From Chitinophagaceae bacterium (lineage in GTDB: Bacteria; Bacteroidota; Bacteroidia; Chitinophagales; Chitinophagaceae), in contig CANCKV010000141.1 in assembly GCA_947378615.1 (NCBI GenBank), positions 1 through 7,580 on the forward strand: a stretch of DNA of 7,580 nucleotides, read 5' to 3'. Shown piece by piece: positions 1-6,500 of the stretch. The number at the start of each line of letters is the position of its first letter. Position 1 is the first letter of the stretch. The notes below the pieces were generated by a model that did not search any database, was not told the origin of the DNA, and worked only from the letters and a program-made list of their open reading frames with translations. Position numbers and translations under genes: made by a program.

Positions 1-11
1 ATTACATTTTT

Positions 12-19
12 TATCTTTG
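12..19 (+). promoter_or_regulatory. Bacteroidota-type -7 promoter box for the first gene
   Basis: TATCTTTG matches the Bacteroidota -7 consensus TAnnTTTG at every fixed position and is followed by GC, a common continuation in this phylum. The matching -33 TTG element would lie before the window begins, so only half the promoter is visible. Transcription would start near 25, leaving a leader of about 35 bases before the ATG at 59. This placement argues against the in-frame TTG at 17, which lies inside the box. Confidence 0.6.
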
Positions 20-58
20 CGCCTTATTTTACATCACCTAATACAAAAATATTTAGGC

Positions 59-742
59 ATGTCAACCAGTTTATTTGAAAGTTTAGAGTTAAAAGACGAA
101 AGGTCGCTGTTAATTCAGGGCATTCCATCTTCAATTGAAAAGCAGTTTATTAAACTGTCTTACGCTAAAAACGTAACCCCCCTTCTTAAGTCTAAGAAAA
201 TTGATTTTGCGTTAATTTTCGCTGTCAATCAAAATCAGCTTAATAAAATTTTAAGGGAAGTATTTTCAGCAATTCACGTTAATACTAAGTTGTGGATAGC
301 TTATCCAAAACAGACAAGTAAGATTGTCAGTGACTTAAATAGGCAGTGTAGTTGGGATATGCTCATAGAGTGCGGGTTTGAAAATGTTAACCTTGTTTCT
401 ATCGATAATGTATGGAATGCAATTCGTTTTCAAAAAACTGGTGATCAGGAATTGCCTTTACCTGTAAAACAAGCTCCTGCAGTAGTTGAAGTCAAAGAGT
501 CAAATCCTATCGCTCCTACTGTAGAATTTGCAAAGAATTTAGTAGTTCCTCCTGTTGAGCTTGAGAAAATTTTCAAGAAACACAAAGAAGCAAAAGAATT
601 TTTTACCTCACTTTCTGTTACCAATCAAAATGAATATGTAACATGGATTCAAGGTGCTAAAAGAGAAGAAACAAAGCAAAGAAGATTAGATTCTGTTTTA
701 GAGAAATTAACAGCAGGCAAAAAGTCTCCTTCTGAAAAATAA
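59..742 (+). CDS. DUF3052-like / YdeI-OmpD-associated (OmdA) domain protein
   Basis: This 227-residue protein has no signal peptide or membrane segment and is probably cytoplasmic. Residues about 1-125 resemble the DUF3052 family: a stretch near 78-92 reads LWIAYPKQTSKIVSDL and is followed by an aspartate and tryptophan pattern (SIDNVWNAIRF, 114-124). A proline- and valine-rich linker (about 130-162) leads to a C-terminal OmdA domain (about 163-222) of the kind called bacteriocin-protection or YdeI/OmpD-associated, with FFTSLSVTNQNEYVTWI, then AKREETKQRR and a lysine-rich tail. The biochemical function of both families is unknown, so none is assigned. An in-frame TTG at 17 would add 14 residues, but it falls inside the predicted -7 box, so the ATG at 59 is preferred. 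The gene stands alone: promoter before it, hairpin terminator 17 bases after the stop. Confidence 0.8.
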   Translation: MSTSLFESLELKDERSLLIQGIPSSIEKQFIKLSYAKNVTPLLKSKKIDFALIFAVNQNQLNKILREVFSAIHVNTKLWIAYPKQTSKIVSDLNRQCSWDMLIECGFENVNLVSIDNVWNAIRFQKTGDQELPLPVKQAPAVVEVKESNPIAPTVEFAKNLVVPPVELEKIFKKHKEAKEFFTSLSVTNQNEYVTWIQGAKREETKQRRLDSVLEKLTAGKKSPSEK

Positions 743-758
743 ATTAAGTTTATGACTT

Positions 759-803
759 AAAAAGGGAATTTTGAGTATTTTGTTGCTCAGGATTCCCTTT
801 TTT
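759..803 (+). terminator. Rho-independent terminator after the DUF3052/OmdA gene
   Basis: An 11-bp stem pairs AAAAAGGGAAT (759-769) with ATTCCCTTTTT (792-802), with an extra GAG/CTC pairing inside the loop (773-775 with 786-788). The right arm ends in a T-run. The arms are A- and T-rich on both sides, so it could also stop transcription from the minus strand. It separates this gene from apaG. Confidence 0.8.
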
Positions 804-812
804 AATGGTACT

Positions 813-830
813 ATTTATGTATTCATAAAT
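813..830. other. Perfect short hairpin upstream of apaG
   Basis: ATTTATG (813-819) and CATAAAT (824-830) form a perfect 7-bp palindrome around a TATT loop. No T-run follows, so it is not a terminator by itself. It lies just after the preceding terminator and just before the candidate apaG promoter, so it could be an operator, but AT-rich palindromes also occur by chance. Confidence 0.3.
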
Positions 831-835
831 CACTA

Positions 836-863
836 TTGAAAATAATCCTCTGATTATATTTTG
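836..863 (+). promoter_or_regulatory. Candidate apaG promoter
   Basis: A TTG (836-838) is followed after 16 bases by TATATTTTG (855-863), which is TAnnTTTG with one extra T. This is the best match to the Bacteroidota two-box promoter in the gap and would give a leader of about 45 bases. A second near match, TATCTTTA (895-902), is too close to the ATG to be preferred. Confidence 0.3.
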
Positions 864-917
864 AACAAAAGAAGATAGAATTAGTTTTTAATATTATCTT
901 TAAAAAAAATTTAAAGG

Positions 918-1304
918 ATGGTATCAAAAATATCAGCGGGAGTATCAGTTACGGTTGAAGTCTTTTATCAGCCATCTTTTAGTGTTCCAATAAATAATGA
1001 ATTCATGTTTGCTTACCGGATCACTATTGAAAACCACAATAATTTCAGCATCAGATTATTATCAAGACAATGGTTTATTTTTGACAGCAATGGAGAGAAT
1101 AGAGAAGTTGAGGGGGAAGGTGTAGTTGGAACACAACCGTATATCAATAAAGGAGAACAATTTCAATATACAAGTGGCTGTAATTTAAGGACTGAAATGG
1201 GGAGGATGTTTGGCACTTATACTATGGAAAATCAAAATAATAAGCAGATATTTAAAGTTCAGATTCCTCCTTTTGAAATGATTGCTCCCTGCAAATTCAA
1301 CTAA
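918..1304 (+). CDS. apaG: ApaG family protein (DUF525)
   Basis: This 128-residue protein has the usual ApaG length and covers the whole family from end to end. Hallmarks are the GEGVVG core (VEGEGVVGTQP, 64-74), the YTSGCNLRT motif (84-92), GRMFGTYTM (95-103) and the closing IPPF (116-119). The fold is an immunoglobulin-like beta sandwich found alone in bacteria and within eukaryotic F-box and PolDIP2 proteins. Its exact role is unsettled: mutants in enteric bacteria were linked to cobalt and magnesium efflux (corD), and nucleotide binding has been reported. The start at 918 fits the position of the first beta strand in other family members. AAAGG (913-917) touches the ATG directly, so it is too close for a normal ribosome-binding site. 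It is probably monocistronic: 175 bases follow the preceding gene, with a terminator between, and 110 bases precede mqnB. Confidence 0.93.
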   Translation: MVSKISAGVSVTVEVFYQPSFSVPINNEFMFAYRITIENHNNFSIRLLSRQWFIFDSNGENREVEGEGVVGTQPYINKGEQFQYTSGCNLRTEMGRMFGTYTMENQNNKQIFKVQIPPFEMIAPCKFN

Positions 1305-1384
1305 TTATTATTAAACAATTCGTTTGATTTGATTTATCAATTTTTGTAGAGTAATAAAAGCCTTTACCAAAACTTTTAATTAAG

Positions 1385-1408
1385 TTGTCCTCTTTTCATG
1401 CAACTTTG
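1385..1408 (+). promoter_or_regulatory. Weak candidate mqnB promoter overlapping an inverted repeat
   Basis: CAACTTTG (1401-1408) differs from the TAnnTTTG -7 box at one fixed position and a TTG sits at 1385-1387, but the 13-base spacing is short. The same bases form an inverted repeat, AAGTTG (1382-1387) with CAACTT (1401-1406). If this is the promoter, the mRNA would start almost at the ATG at 1415 and be nearly leaderless. Confidence 0.25.
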
Positions 1409-1414
1409 CTTGTT

Positions 1415-2056
1415 ATGAGAATATTGATTGTTTCTGCTACACAAATTGAAGTTGAACTTGCAAAAGAACAGCTCAAAGATAATTACAACATTTCTTTTCT
1501 TGTTACCGGAGTTGGCATATTAGCAAGTGCTATGGCATTGACTAAATACTTGACAATAAACCAACCTCAATTGGTTATTCAAGTGGGCATTGCAGGTTGT
1601 TTTAATCAAAATACGGCATTAGGAACGGTAGTTCTAGTTAAAGAAGAAATTTTGGGAGATATAGGTGTAGAGGAGGATGGCATTTGGAAAGATTTATTTC
1701 ACTCCAAGCTTTGCGATTTAGACACTCCACCCTTCACAAAAGGGAAATTGGTGAATGCTCATTTATTATCTTTAAATAAATTGGATTTGCCAACTGTGAC
1801 AGCAATTACAGTTAATGAAATAACCACTCGTCCACAACGAATTCTACAACAAAAGCTAATTTATAATCCTCAGATAGAAACAATGGAAGGTGCAGCATTG
1901 CATTACATTTGCAACGAATTTTATATACCTTATCTTCAAATTAGAGGGCTAAGTAACTATATTGGCGAAAGAGATAAATCTAGATGGAAAATAAAGGAGG
2001 CGGTGGAGAATTCGAATAAAGTACTTTTAGAAGTATTGAATAGCTATGTGTTATAA
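1415..2056 (+). CDS. mqnB: Futalosine hydrolase MqnB
   Basis: This cytoplasmic enzyme of 213 residues belongs to the nucleoside phosphorylase/MTA-SAH nucleosidase superfamily. In the futalosine route to menaquinone it hydrolyses futalosine, releasing hypoxanthine and dehypoxanthinyl futalosine. Visible marks are the first strand MRILIVSATQIEVE, the glycine-rich TGVG (31-34), the VGIAG motif (57-61) that starts the nucleoside site, the ribose-binding METMEGAA-like segment (ETMEGAALHY, 155-164) and the SNYIGERDKSRW block (180-191) typical of Bacteroidota futalosine hydrolases. That block replaces the SD motif of MTA/SAH nucleosidases, so an MTA nucleosidase call is less likely. An in-frame TTG at 1385 would add ten residues before the natural MRILIVSAT start, so ATG 1415 is chosen. 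mqnD follows after 234 bases, in the same pathway. The last codons and stop lie in a heptamer repeat. Confidence 0.9.
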   Translation: MRILIVSATQIEVELAKEQLKDNYNISFLVTGVGILASAMALTKYLTINQPQLVIQVGIAGCFNQNTALGTVVLVKEEILGDIGVEEDGIWKDLFHSKLCDLDTPPFTKGKLVNAHLLSLNKLDLPTVTAITVNEITTRPQRILQQKLIYNPQIETMEGAALHYICNEFYIPYLQIRGLSNYIGERDKSRWKIKEAVENSNKVLLEVLNSYVL

Positions 2057-2090
2057 GCTATGAACTATCAGTTATGAACGATGAGTTATG
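2042..2090. repeat. Heptamer tandem repeat through the mqnB stop codon
   Basis: Seven consecutive 7-base units can be laid out: AGCTATG, TGTTATA, AGCTATG, AACTATC, AGTTATG, AACGATG, AGTTATG. The consensus is about AGYTATG. The first units encode the last residues of MqnB (Ser-Tyr-Val-Leu), the stop TAA (2054-2056) falls at the junction of units two and three, and the rest is non-coding. The unit length means that gain or loss of one copy shifts the reading frame. Confidence 0.65.
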
Positions 2091-2182
2091 ACAAGCTGAA
2101 TGGAAAAGTTAGTGGCAAGGTAATTCAGAAAAACTACTTTTCGGTTTTATAATCTGACATATTAGAATAGATTTACAAAGTA

Positions 2183-2209
2183 TTGCCACTGAATTATACC
2201 ATCATTTTG
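2183..2209 (+). promoter_or_regulatory. Candidate mqnD promoter
   Basis: A TTG (2183-2185) lies 16 bases before TCATTTTG (2202-2209), which has one mismatch to the TAnnTTTG -7 box. Transcription would start near 2216, giving a leader of about 75 bases. That leader carries two copies of ATTAATTACA (2222-2231 and 2278-2287), the second just before the ATG. No Shine-Dalgarno sequence is seen, as is usual for the phylum. Confidence 0.25.
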
Positions 2210-2290
2210 AAAAGCTTTCCAATTAATTACAAAGGAAAGTGTAGCTCATTTCAAACTATTTTATTTTAAGAAAAATCATTAATTACAATT

Positions 2291-3106
2291 ATGAAACTTT
2301 CTCTAGGCTTTTCTCCTTGCCCAAATGATACATTTATCTTCGACGCACTCGTCAATAAAAAGATTGATACTGAAGGGCTAGAGTTTGATGTACACCTCGA
2401 AGATGTTCAAACCCTCAATGAATGGGCTTTGTCAAGTAAGCTTGATATTTCCAAAATTAGTTATGGTGTATTGCCATTATTGCTTTCTCAATATCGGTTA
2501 CTAAATAGTGGCGGCGCCTTAGGAAAGGGAGTGGGGCCACTGCTTATCAGTAAGAATAAAATAACCCCTACTCTATTACAGGAAACTGTAAATAATCTTA
2601 CAATAGCTGTTCCTGGAAAAAATACCACAGCTCATTTACTTTTCTCTCTTGCTTTTCCGAATGCTAAGAAAAAGACATTTTTAGTATTTAATGAAATAGA
2701 AGAAGCTGTATTAAGTGGAAAAGTTGATGCAGGAGTCATTATACACGAAAATAGGTTTACCTATCAAGACAAAGGCTTGGTAAAACTCATGGATTTAGGA
2801 ACAAATTGGGAACAGCAACTAAATGTACCAATTCCTTTAGGTGGTATTATTGCCCATAATAGAATTGGGAACGAAATTGCTGCAAAAGTAGATATGCTTA
2901 TACGAAAAAGCGTTGAATTTGCTTTCTCTAACTATCCTGAATTAACAGATTTTATCCGTATTCATGCGCAAGAAATGAGTGAAGAAGTGATGCGCAAACA
3001 TATTGATTTGTATGTAAATAATTTCTCTATTGACTTAGGTATTGATGGCAGAAAAGCAGTAGATAAACTGATTGAAGTTTTTGGAATGATAAATGATGCG
3101 AGATGA
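2291..3106 (+). CDS. mqnD: 1,4-dihydroxy-6-naphthoate synthase MqnD
   Basis: This 271-residue enzyme has the periplasmic-binding-protein-like fold of the MqnA/MqnD family but no signal peptide, so it acts in the cytoplasm. It converts cyclic dehypoxanthinyl futalosine, the product of MqnC, into 1,4-dihydroxy-6-naphthoate, the last early step of the futalosine menaquinone pathway. The N-terminus has the diagnostic SPCPNDTFIFDALV (8-21) and IDTEGL (25-30). Further marks are SYGVLPLLL (57-65), SGGALGKGVGPLL (73-85), the PGKNTTAHLL anion-binding turn (108-117) and IHENRFTY (151-158); His152 corresponds to the histidine proposed as catalytic base in the family. The SPCPNDTF start and the YVNNFSIDLG end distinguish it from MqnA. 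Length is normal. It lies 234 bases after mqnB, with an apparent promoter between, so co-transcription is possible but not shown. Confidence 0.93.
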   Translation: MKLSLGFSPCPNDTFIFDALVNKKIDTEGLEFDVHLEDVQTLNEWALSSKLDISKISYGVLPLLLSQYRLLNSGGALGKGVGPLLISKNKITPTLLQETVNNLTIAVPGKNTTAHLLFSLAFPNAKKKTFLVFNEIEEAVLSGKVDAGVIIHENRFTYQDKGLVKLMDLGTNWEQQLNVPIPLGGIIAHNRIGNEIAAKVDMLIRKSVEFAFSNYPELTDFIRIHAQEMSEEVMRKHIDLYVNNFSIDLGIDGRKAVDKLIEVFGMINDAR

Positions 3107-3129
3107 CATAATTGATTTCACTCTTTGTG

Positions 3130-3177
3130 GTAAAACATCCTGAATAGTAATAATGAATAACTTCATTTGTATTTTAC
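3130..3177 (+). terminator. Weak nested-hairpin terminator candidate after mqnD
   Basis: A 6-bp stem AATGAA/TTCATT (3152-3157 with 3162-3167, loop TAAC) sits inside an outer GTAAAA/TTTTAC pairing (3130-3135 with 3172-3177), starting 24 bases after the mqnD stop. The stems are AT-rich and the T-run is short, so termination here is uncertain. Confidence 0.3.
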
Positions 3178-3189
3178 ATTAGTTCACAA

Positions 3190-3387
3190 TTAATTCTTTT
3201 GAGCAAAATTCAATCCCTTTAGTTGATTCCAAGCACCTCGAGTAAAATCTGAATCTGAACAGGCATCAGACCATTAATAACCGATCTATCCGACAACTCT
3301 ACAATCTACAATCATTTTTACAGCATCATATACATCTACATCTAGTGGCAACCCATTAGTTCGTCTCATTTTTGAGTACTTATTGTA
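3190..3387 (-). pseudogene. Relic of a Gfo/Idh/MocA (GH109-like) oxidoreductase C-terminus
   Basis: Three minus-strand segments in changing frames rebuild the end of this NAD(P)-binding oxidoreductase family. First is MRRTNGLPLDVDVYDAV (from 3369 downwards, preceded by YNKYSK in frame), matching the family's GLPLDxDVYDA. Then, after a one-base shift, comes VELSDRSVINGLMPVQI, matching the LSExSVANxxxPVxI stretch. After a second, opposite shift comes DFTRGAWNQLKGLNFAQKN and a stop (3190-3192), matching PDFTRGAW. The distance from VYDA to DFTRGAW is 72 bases, or 24 codons, the length I recall for intact members, so the shifts cancel. The first frame ends at TAG after VVG. Nothing recognisable of the N-terminal Rossmann domain precedes it, because the upstream terminator and hairpins occupy that space. 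The family match rests on remembered motifs. Confidence 0.6.
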
Positions 3388-3395
3388 TCAGGAAT

Positions 3396-3451
3396 ACTTG
3401 AATCAAAAGGTTTGCACCTAATTATTGATTCAAGTTCTAGTATTGCTAGAA
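3396..3451. repeat. Perfect 11-bp inverted repeat with adjacent hairpin
   Basis: ACTTGAATCAA (3396-3406) pairs perfectly with TTGATTCAAGT (3425-3435). The loop holds a smaller stem, AGGT/ACCT (3408-3411 with 3416-3419) around TTGC. Sharing base 3435, a second perfect hairpin follows, TTCTAG/CTAGAA (3435-3440 with 3446-3451) around TATTG. No T-run follows on either strand, so this does not look like an intrinsic terminator. It lies at the truncated edge of the oxidoreductase relic. Confidence 0.6.
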
Positions 3452-3501
3452 ATTTAAGTTGAATAGGTTAGGTAGTTGCTTTAAATATTACACTATTAAA
3501 T

Positions 3502-3527
3502 AAAAAAGCCAACCCTTTCGGGTTGAC
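3502..3527 (-). terminator. Rho-independent terminator of the T9SS surface-protein gene
   Basis: Read on the minus strand, an 8-bp stem (GTCAACCC with GGGTTGGC, one G-U pair) is closed by a GAAA tetraloop and followed by six T residues. The stem occupies 3508-3527 and the T-run 3502-3507, starting 30 bases after the stop codon of the large gene. This is the clearest terminator in the window and acts only on the minus strand. Confidence 0.9.
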
Positions 3528-3557
3528 TCCTTTATTGTTTACTAAAAGCTACTTTTA

Positions 3558-6500
3558 TTATTCTACAACAACTTTAAAAGTGCGTTTTGTAGAAGCTGTT
3601 TCAACGCTAACTACAAGAATACCCTTTGAAGAAGTTGATAAATTGTAAGTTGTAACTGATTTTCCTCCGCTAACTGATAGTGTACTTGATTGCAATACAC
3701 GACCGTTCAAATCTGTAACCTTTACAATTGCTTTGCCTGTTGCAATTTCATTTGTACGAATATTAATCTTTCCTTCTCTAACTAAAGTTGGATAAACTGA
3801 TACCGATGATTTGCTAGCTGACAATTGTACAGATACAGCATTACTATATGAATAACTACCATCATTATCAACAGATTGAAGACGATAATAGTTAATACCA
3901 TCAGCAGGAGCAACATCTGTAAACTGATAACTATTTGCACCAATTCCAACAGCCTTAACAGTTCCAACAGTTGTGAAGTTAGTACCATCTACACTCCGTT
4001 GAACATTGAAGGAATTTGAATTTATCTCAGAAGCAGTTTCCCAATTAGCTACAATTGAATTGTTAATAGCACTTGCAGTGAAAGAAGCTATTTTAACAGG
4101 AAGATTTGCAATTAAAGTGAAAGTATTAGTTGCAAAATCTACAGTGATATCATAGAGTCCACTTACAGACGGAGCAACAATATCCTTACTTAACAAACCA
4201 TATACAAGTGCCCCACCATAAATCATAGAAGGATCTTTCTCAATACCAATACCCCAATTATTGTCCCATTTGCCATTATCTTGAGCAATAAACTTGTAAG
4301 CACTATCTCCAACTAGCCATGTGGTAATTGTAAATGCTGTTGTGCTGATTTTAGTAAATTGTTGTGCTACACTATCAGCACTAGGAATTGGATTGTTCCA
4401 ACCACCTGCTGTAGCATTTCCAACAATGAAAAGAGAATCAGGACTTACTAGTGAAATTGTAAACAATTTTGTTTTTGTATTTACATCTATTGTATAAGTA
4501 CCACTTAAGGAAGGTGCAAGAATATTTTGACCATCTGCAACTATTGCTCCACCATTAATTTTTGTTGGATCATCTTGCACAGAAATTCCATAACTACCTG
4601 TCCATAATCCATTAGTAGGAATAAATTTATATTCACCACCACCAATCAAATGTGTAGTAATCTTATATTCAGTAGCACTGATAGTTGTAAATAATTGAGC
4701 TACACTATCTACAGCAGGAATTGGATTAGTCCATCCTCCTGCAGTTGCAGTACCAATGATATACAAAGTAGGAAGTACAGGTTCTACATAAGTGAATCCT
4801 GCTAAGTTAGCCGTTCCACTAGGTGTAAGCACCATTACATCGCCACTTGCACCATTTGCTACAACAGCAGTAATAGTTGTATCGTTTACCACCACAAAAG
4901 ATGTTGCAGCTGTGCCACCTAGACCAACAGCAATTGCACCTGTGAAACTAATACCATGAATAGTTACAGTTGCTCCACTTGTAGCTGTTGTTGGCGAGAA
5001 TGAAGTAATCGTAGGTTGTGCAGCCGTTACTAAAGTAACAGTGAATGTATTTGTCTTTAAATTCACAGTAATAGTATAGGTGCCGCTAGCAGCAGGAGCC
5101 AAAATGTTTTGACTATTTGCAGACACAAGTGCTCCACCATTGATTTCTTTTGGATCATCCTGTACAGCAATACCATAAGATGTTGTCCATACACCATTAT
5201 TTGTTGGAAGGAATTTATACTCCATGCCACCAATCAAAGGAAGGGTAATAGTAAATTCTGTATTACTGATAGTCGTAAATTTCTGAATCACGCTATCTGC
5301 AGCAGGAATTGGATTACCCCAACCGCCTGGAGTTGCACTTCCCACGATATATAAAGTTGCATTTATAGCCACAGGAGCATTGAAAGTGAATCCTGCAACA
5401 TTTGCTGTTCCATTAGGTGAAATAACTTGTACACTACCACTAGCACCTCCGCCTACAATAGCAGTAATTGTACTATCGTCTTTCACAACAAAAGAAGCGG
5501 CAGCTGTGCCTCCAAAACTAACTGAAGTAGCACCTGTAAATCCAACTCCGTGAATTGCTACAGAAGAGTCTTTTGCAGCCGATGTTGGAGAGAAAGACGA
5601 AATAGAGATTTTTGATAAACTAACCAATGTAACAGTAAAGGTGTTTGTTTTTAAATTCACAGTAATAGTATAGGTGCCGCTAGCAGCAGGAGCCAAAATA
5701 TCTTGACTATTTGCAGTCACAAGTGCCCCACCATTGATTTCTTTTGGATCATTCTGAACAGCAATACCATAAGTAGTTGTCCATATACCATTATTTGTTG
5801 GAAGGAATTTATACGACATGCCACCAATCAAAGGAAGAGTAATGGTAAATTCAGTATTACTGATAGCAGTAAATTTCTGAATCAAACTATCTGCAGCTGG
5901 AATTGGATTATTCCAACCACCCGGAGTAGCATTTCCTACAATATATAAAGTTGCATTTATAGCCACAGGAGCATTGAAGGTAAATCCTGCTACGCTTGCT
6001 GTTCCATTAGGAGCAACTACTTGAACATTACCACTAGCACCTCCGCCAACAATTGCTGTTATAGTGCTATCATTTTTCACACTATAAGAAGCCGCAGCAG
6101 TTCCTCCGAAACTAACAGCAGTGGCACCTGTGAAACCAAAACCACTAATAGTAACTGTAGAATCTTTAGCAGCAGAAGTTGGTGTAAATGATGCAATCGA
6201 AACTTTTTGAGTTCCAGTTAATGTTACTGTAAATATATTTGTCTGAAGATTTACATAAATAGTATATATACCACTAGCTGCAGGGGCTTTAATATTTTGA
6301 CTACCCGCAGAAACTAATGCACCACCAAATATTTTCGTTGAATCATCTTGTACTGAAATACCGTAACTCAAAGCCCATGAACCATCTTGAGGAAGGAATT
6401 TATACTCTAAGCCTCCAATCAAAGGAAGTGTAATGGTATATTCAAAAGCACTAAGAGAAGTAAATTGCTGAATGGCACTATCTGCCGAAGGAATAGGATT

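Noticed and set aside
17..58. In-frame TTG start that would extend the first gene by 14 residues
   Set aside because: The TTG lies inside a consensus -7 promoter box (12-19), so it would not be in the mRNA; ATG at 59 is the first plausible start.
895..902. TATCTTTA near match to a -7 box before apaG
   Set aside because: It would put the transcription start within about ten bases of the ATG and lacks the final G; the pair at 836-863 is better placed.
1329..1345. TTGAT/ATCAA hairpin followed by five T residues after apaG
   Set aside because: A five-pair AT-rich stem with a two-base loop is too weak to support a terminator call.
1385..1414. In-frame TTG start that would extend MqnB by ten residues
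   Set aside because: The family starts at the first beta strand MRILIVSAT, encoded from 1415; the extension has no family match and overlaps the candidate promoter.
3782..3988. Minus-strand 68-codon leucine-rich reading frame
   Set aside because: It is an out-of-frame reading of the Fn3-like and sorting-domain part of the large gene; composition is an artefact of frame.
5109..5354. Plus-strand 81-codon reading frame
   Set aside because: It is antisense to module four of the T9SS protein and looks like its twin at 5703-5948 only because the underlying gene is duplicated there.
5703..5948. Plus-strand 81-codon reading frame
   Set aside because: It is antisense to module three of the T9SS protein, offset by 594 bases from the frame at 5109, and has no recognisable family.
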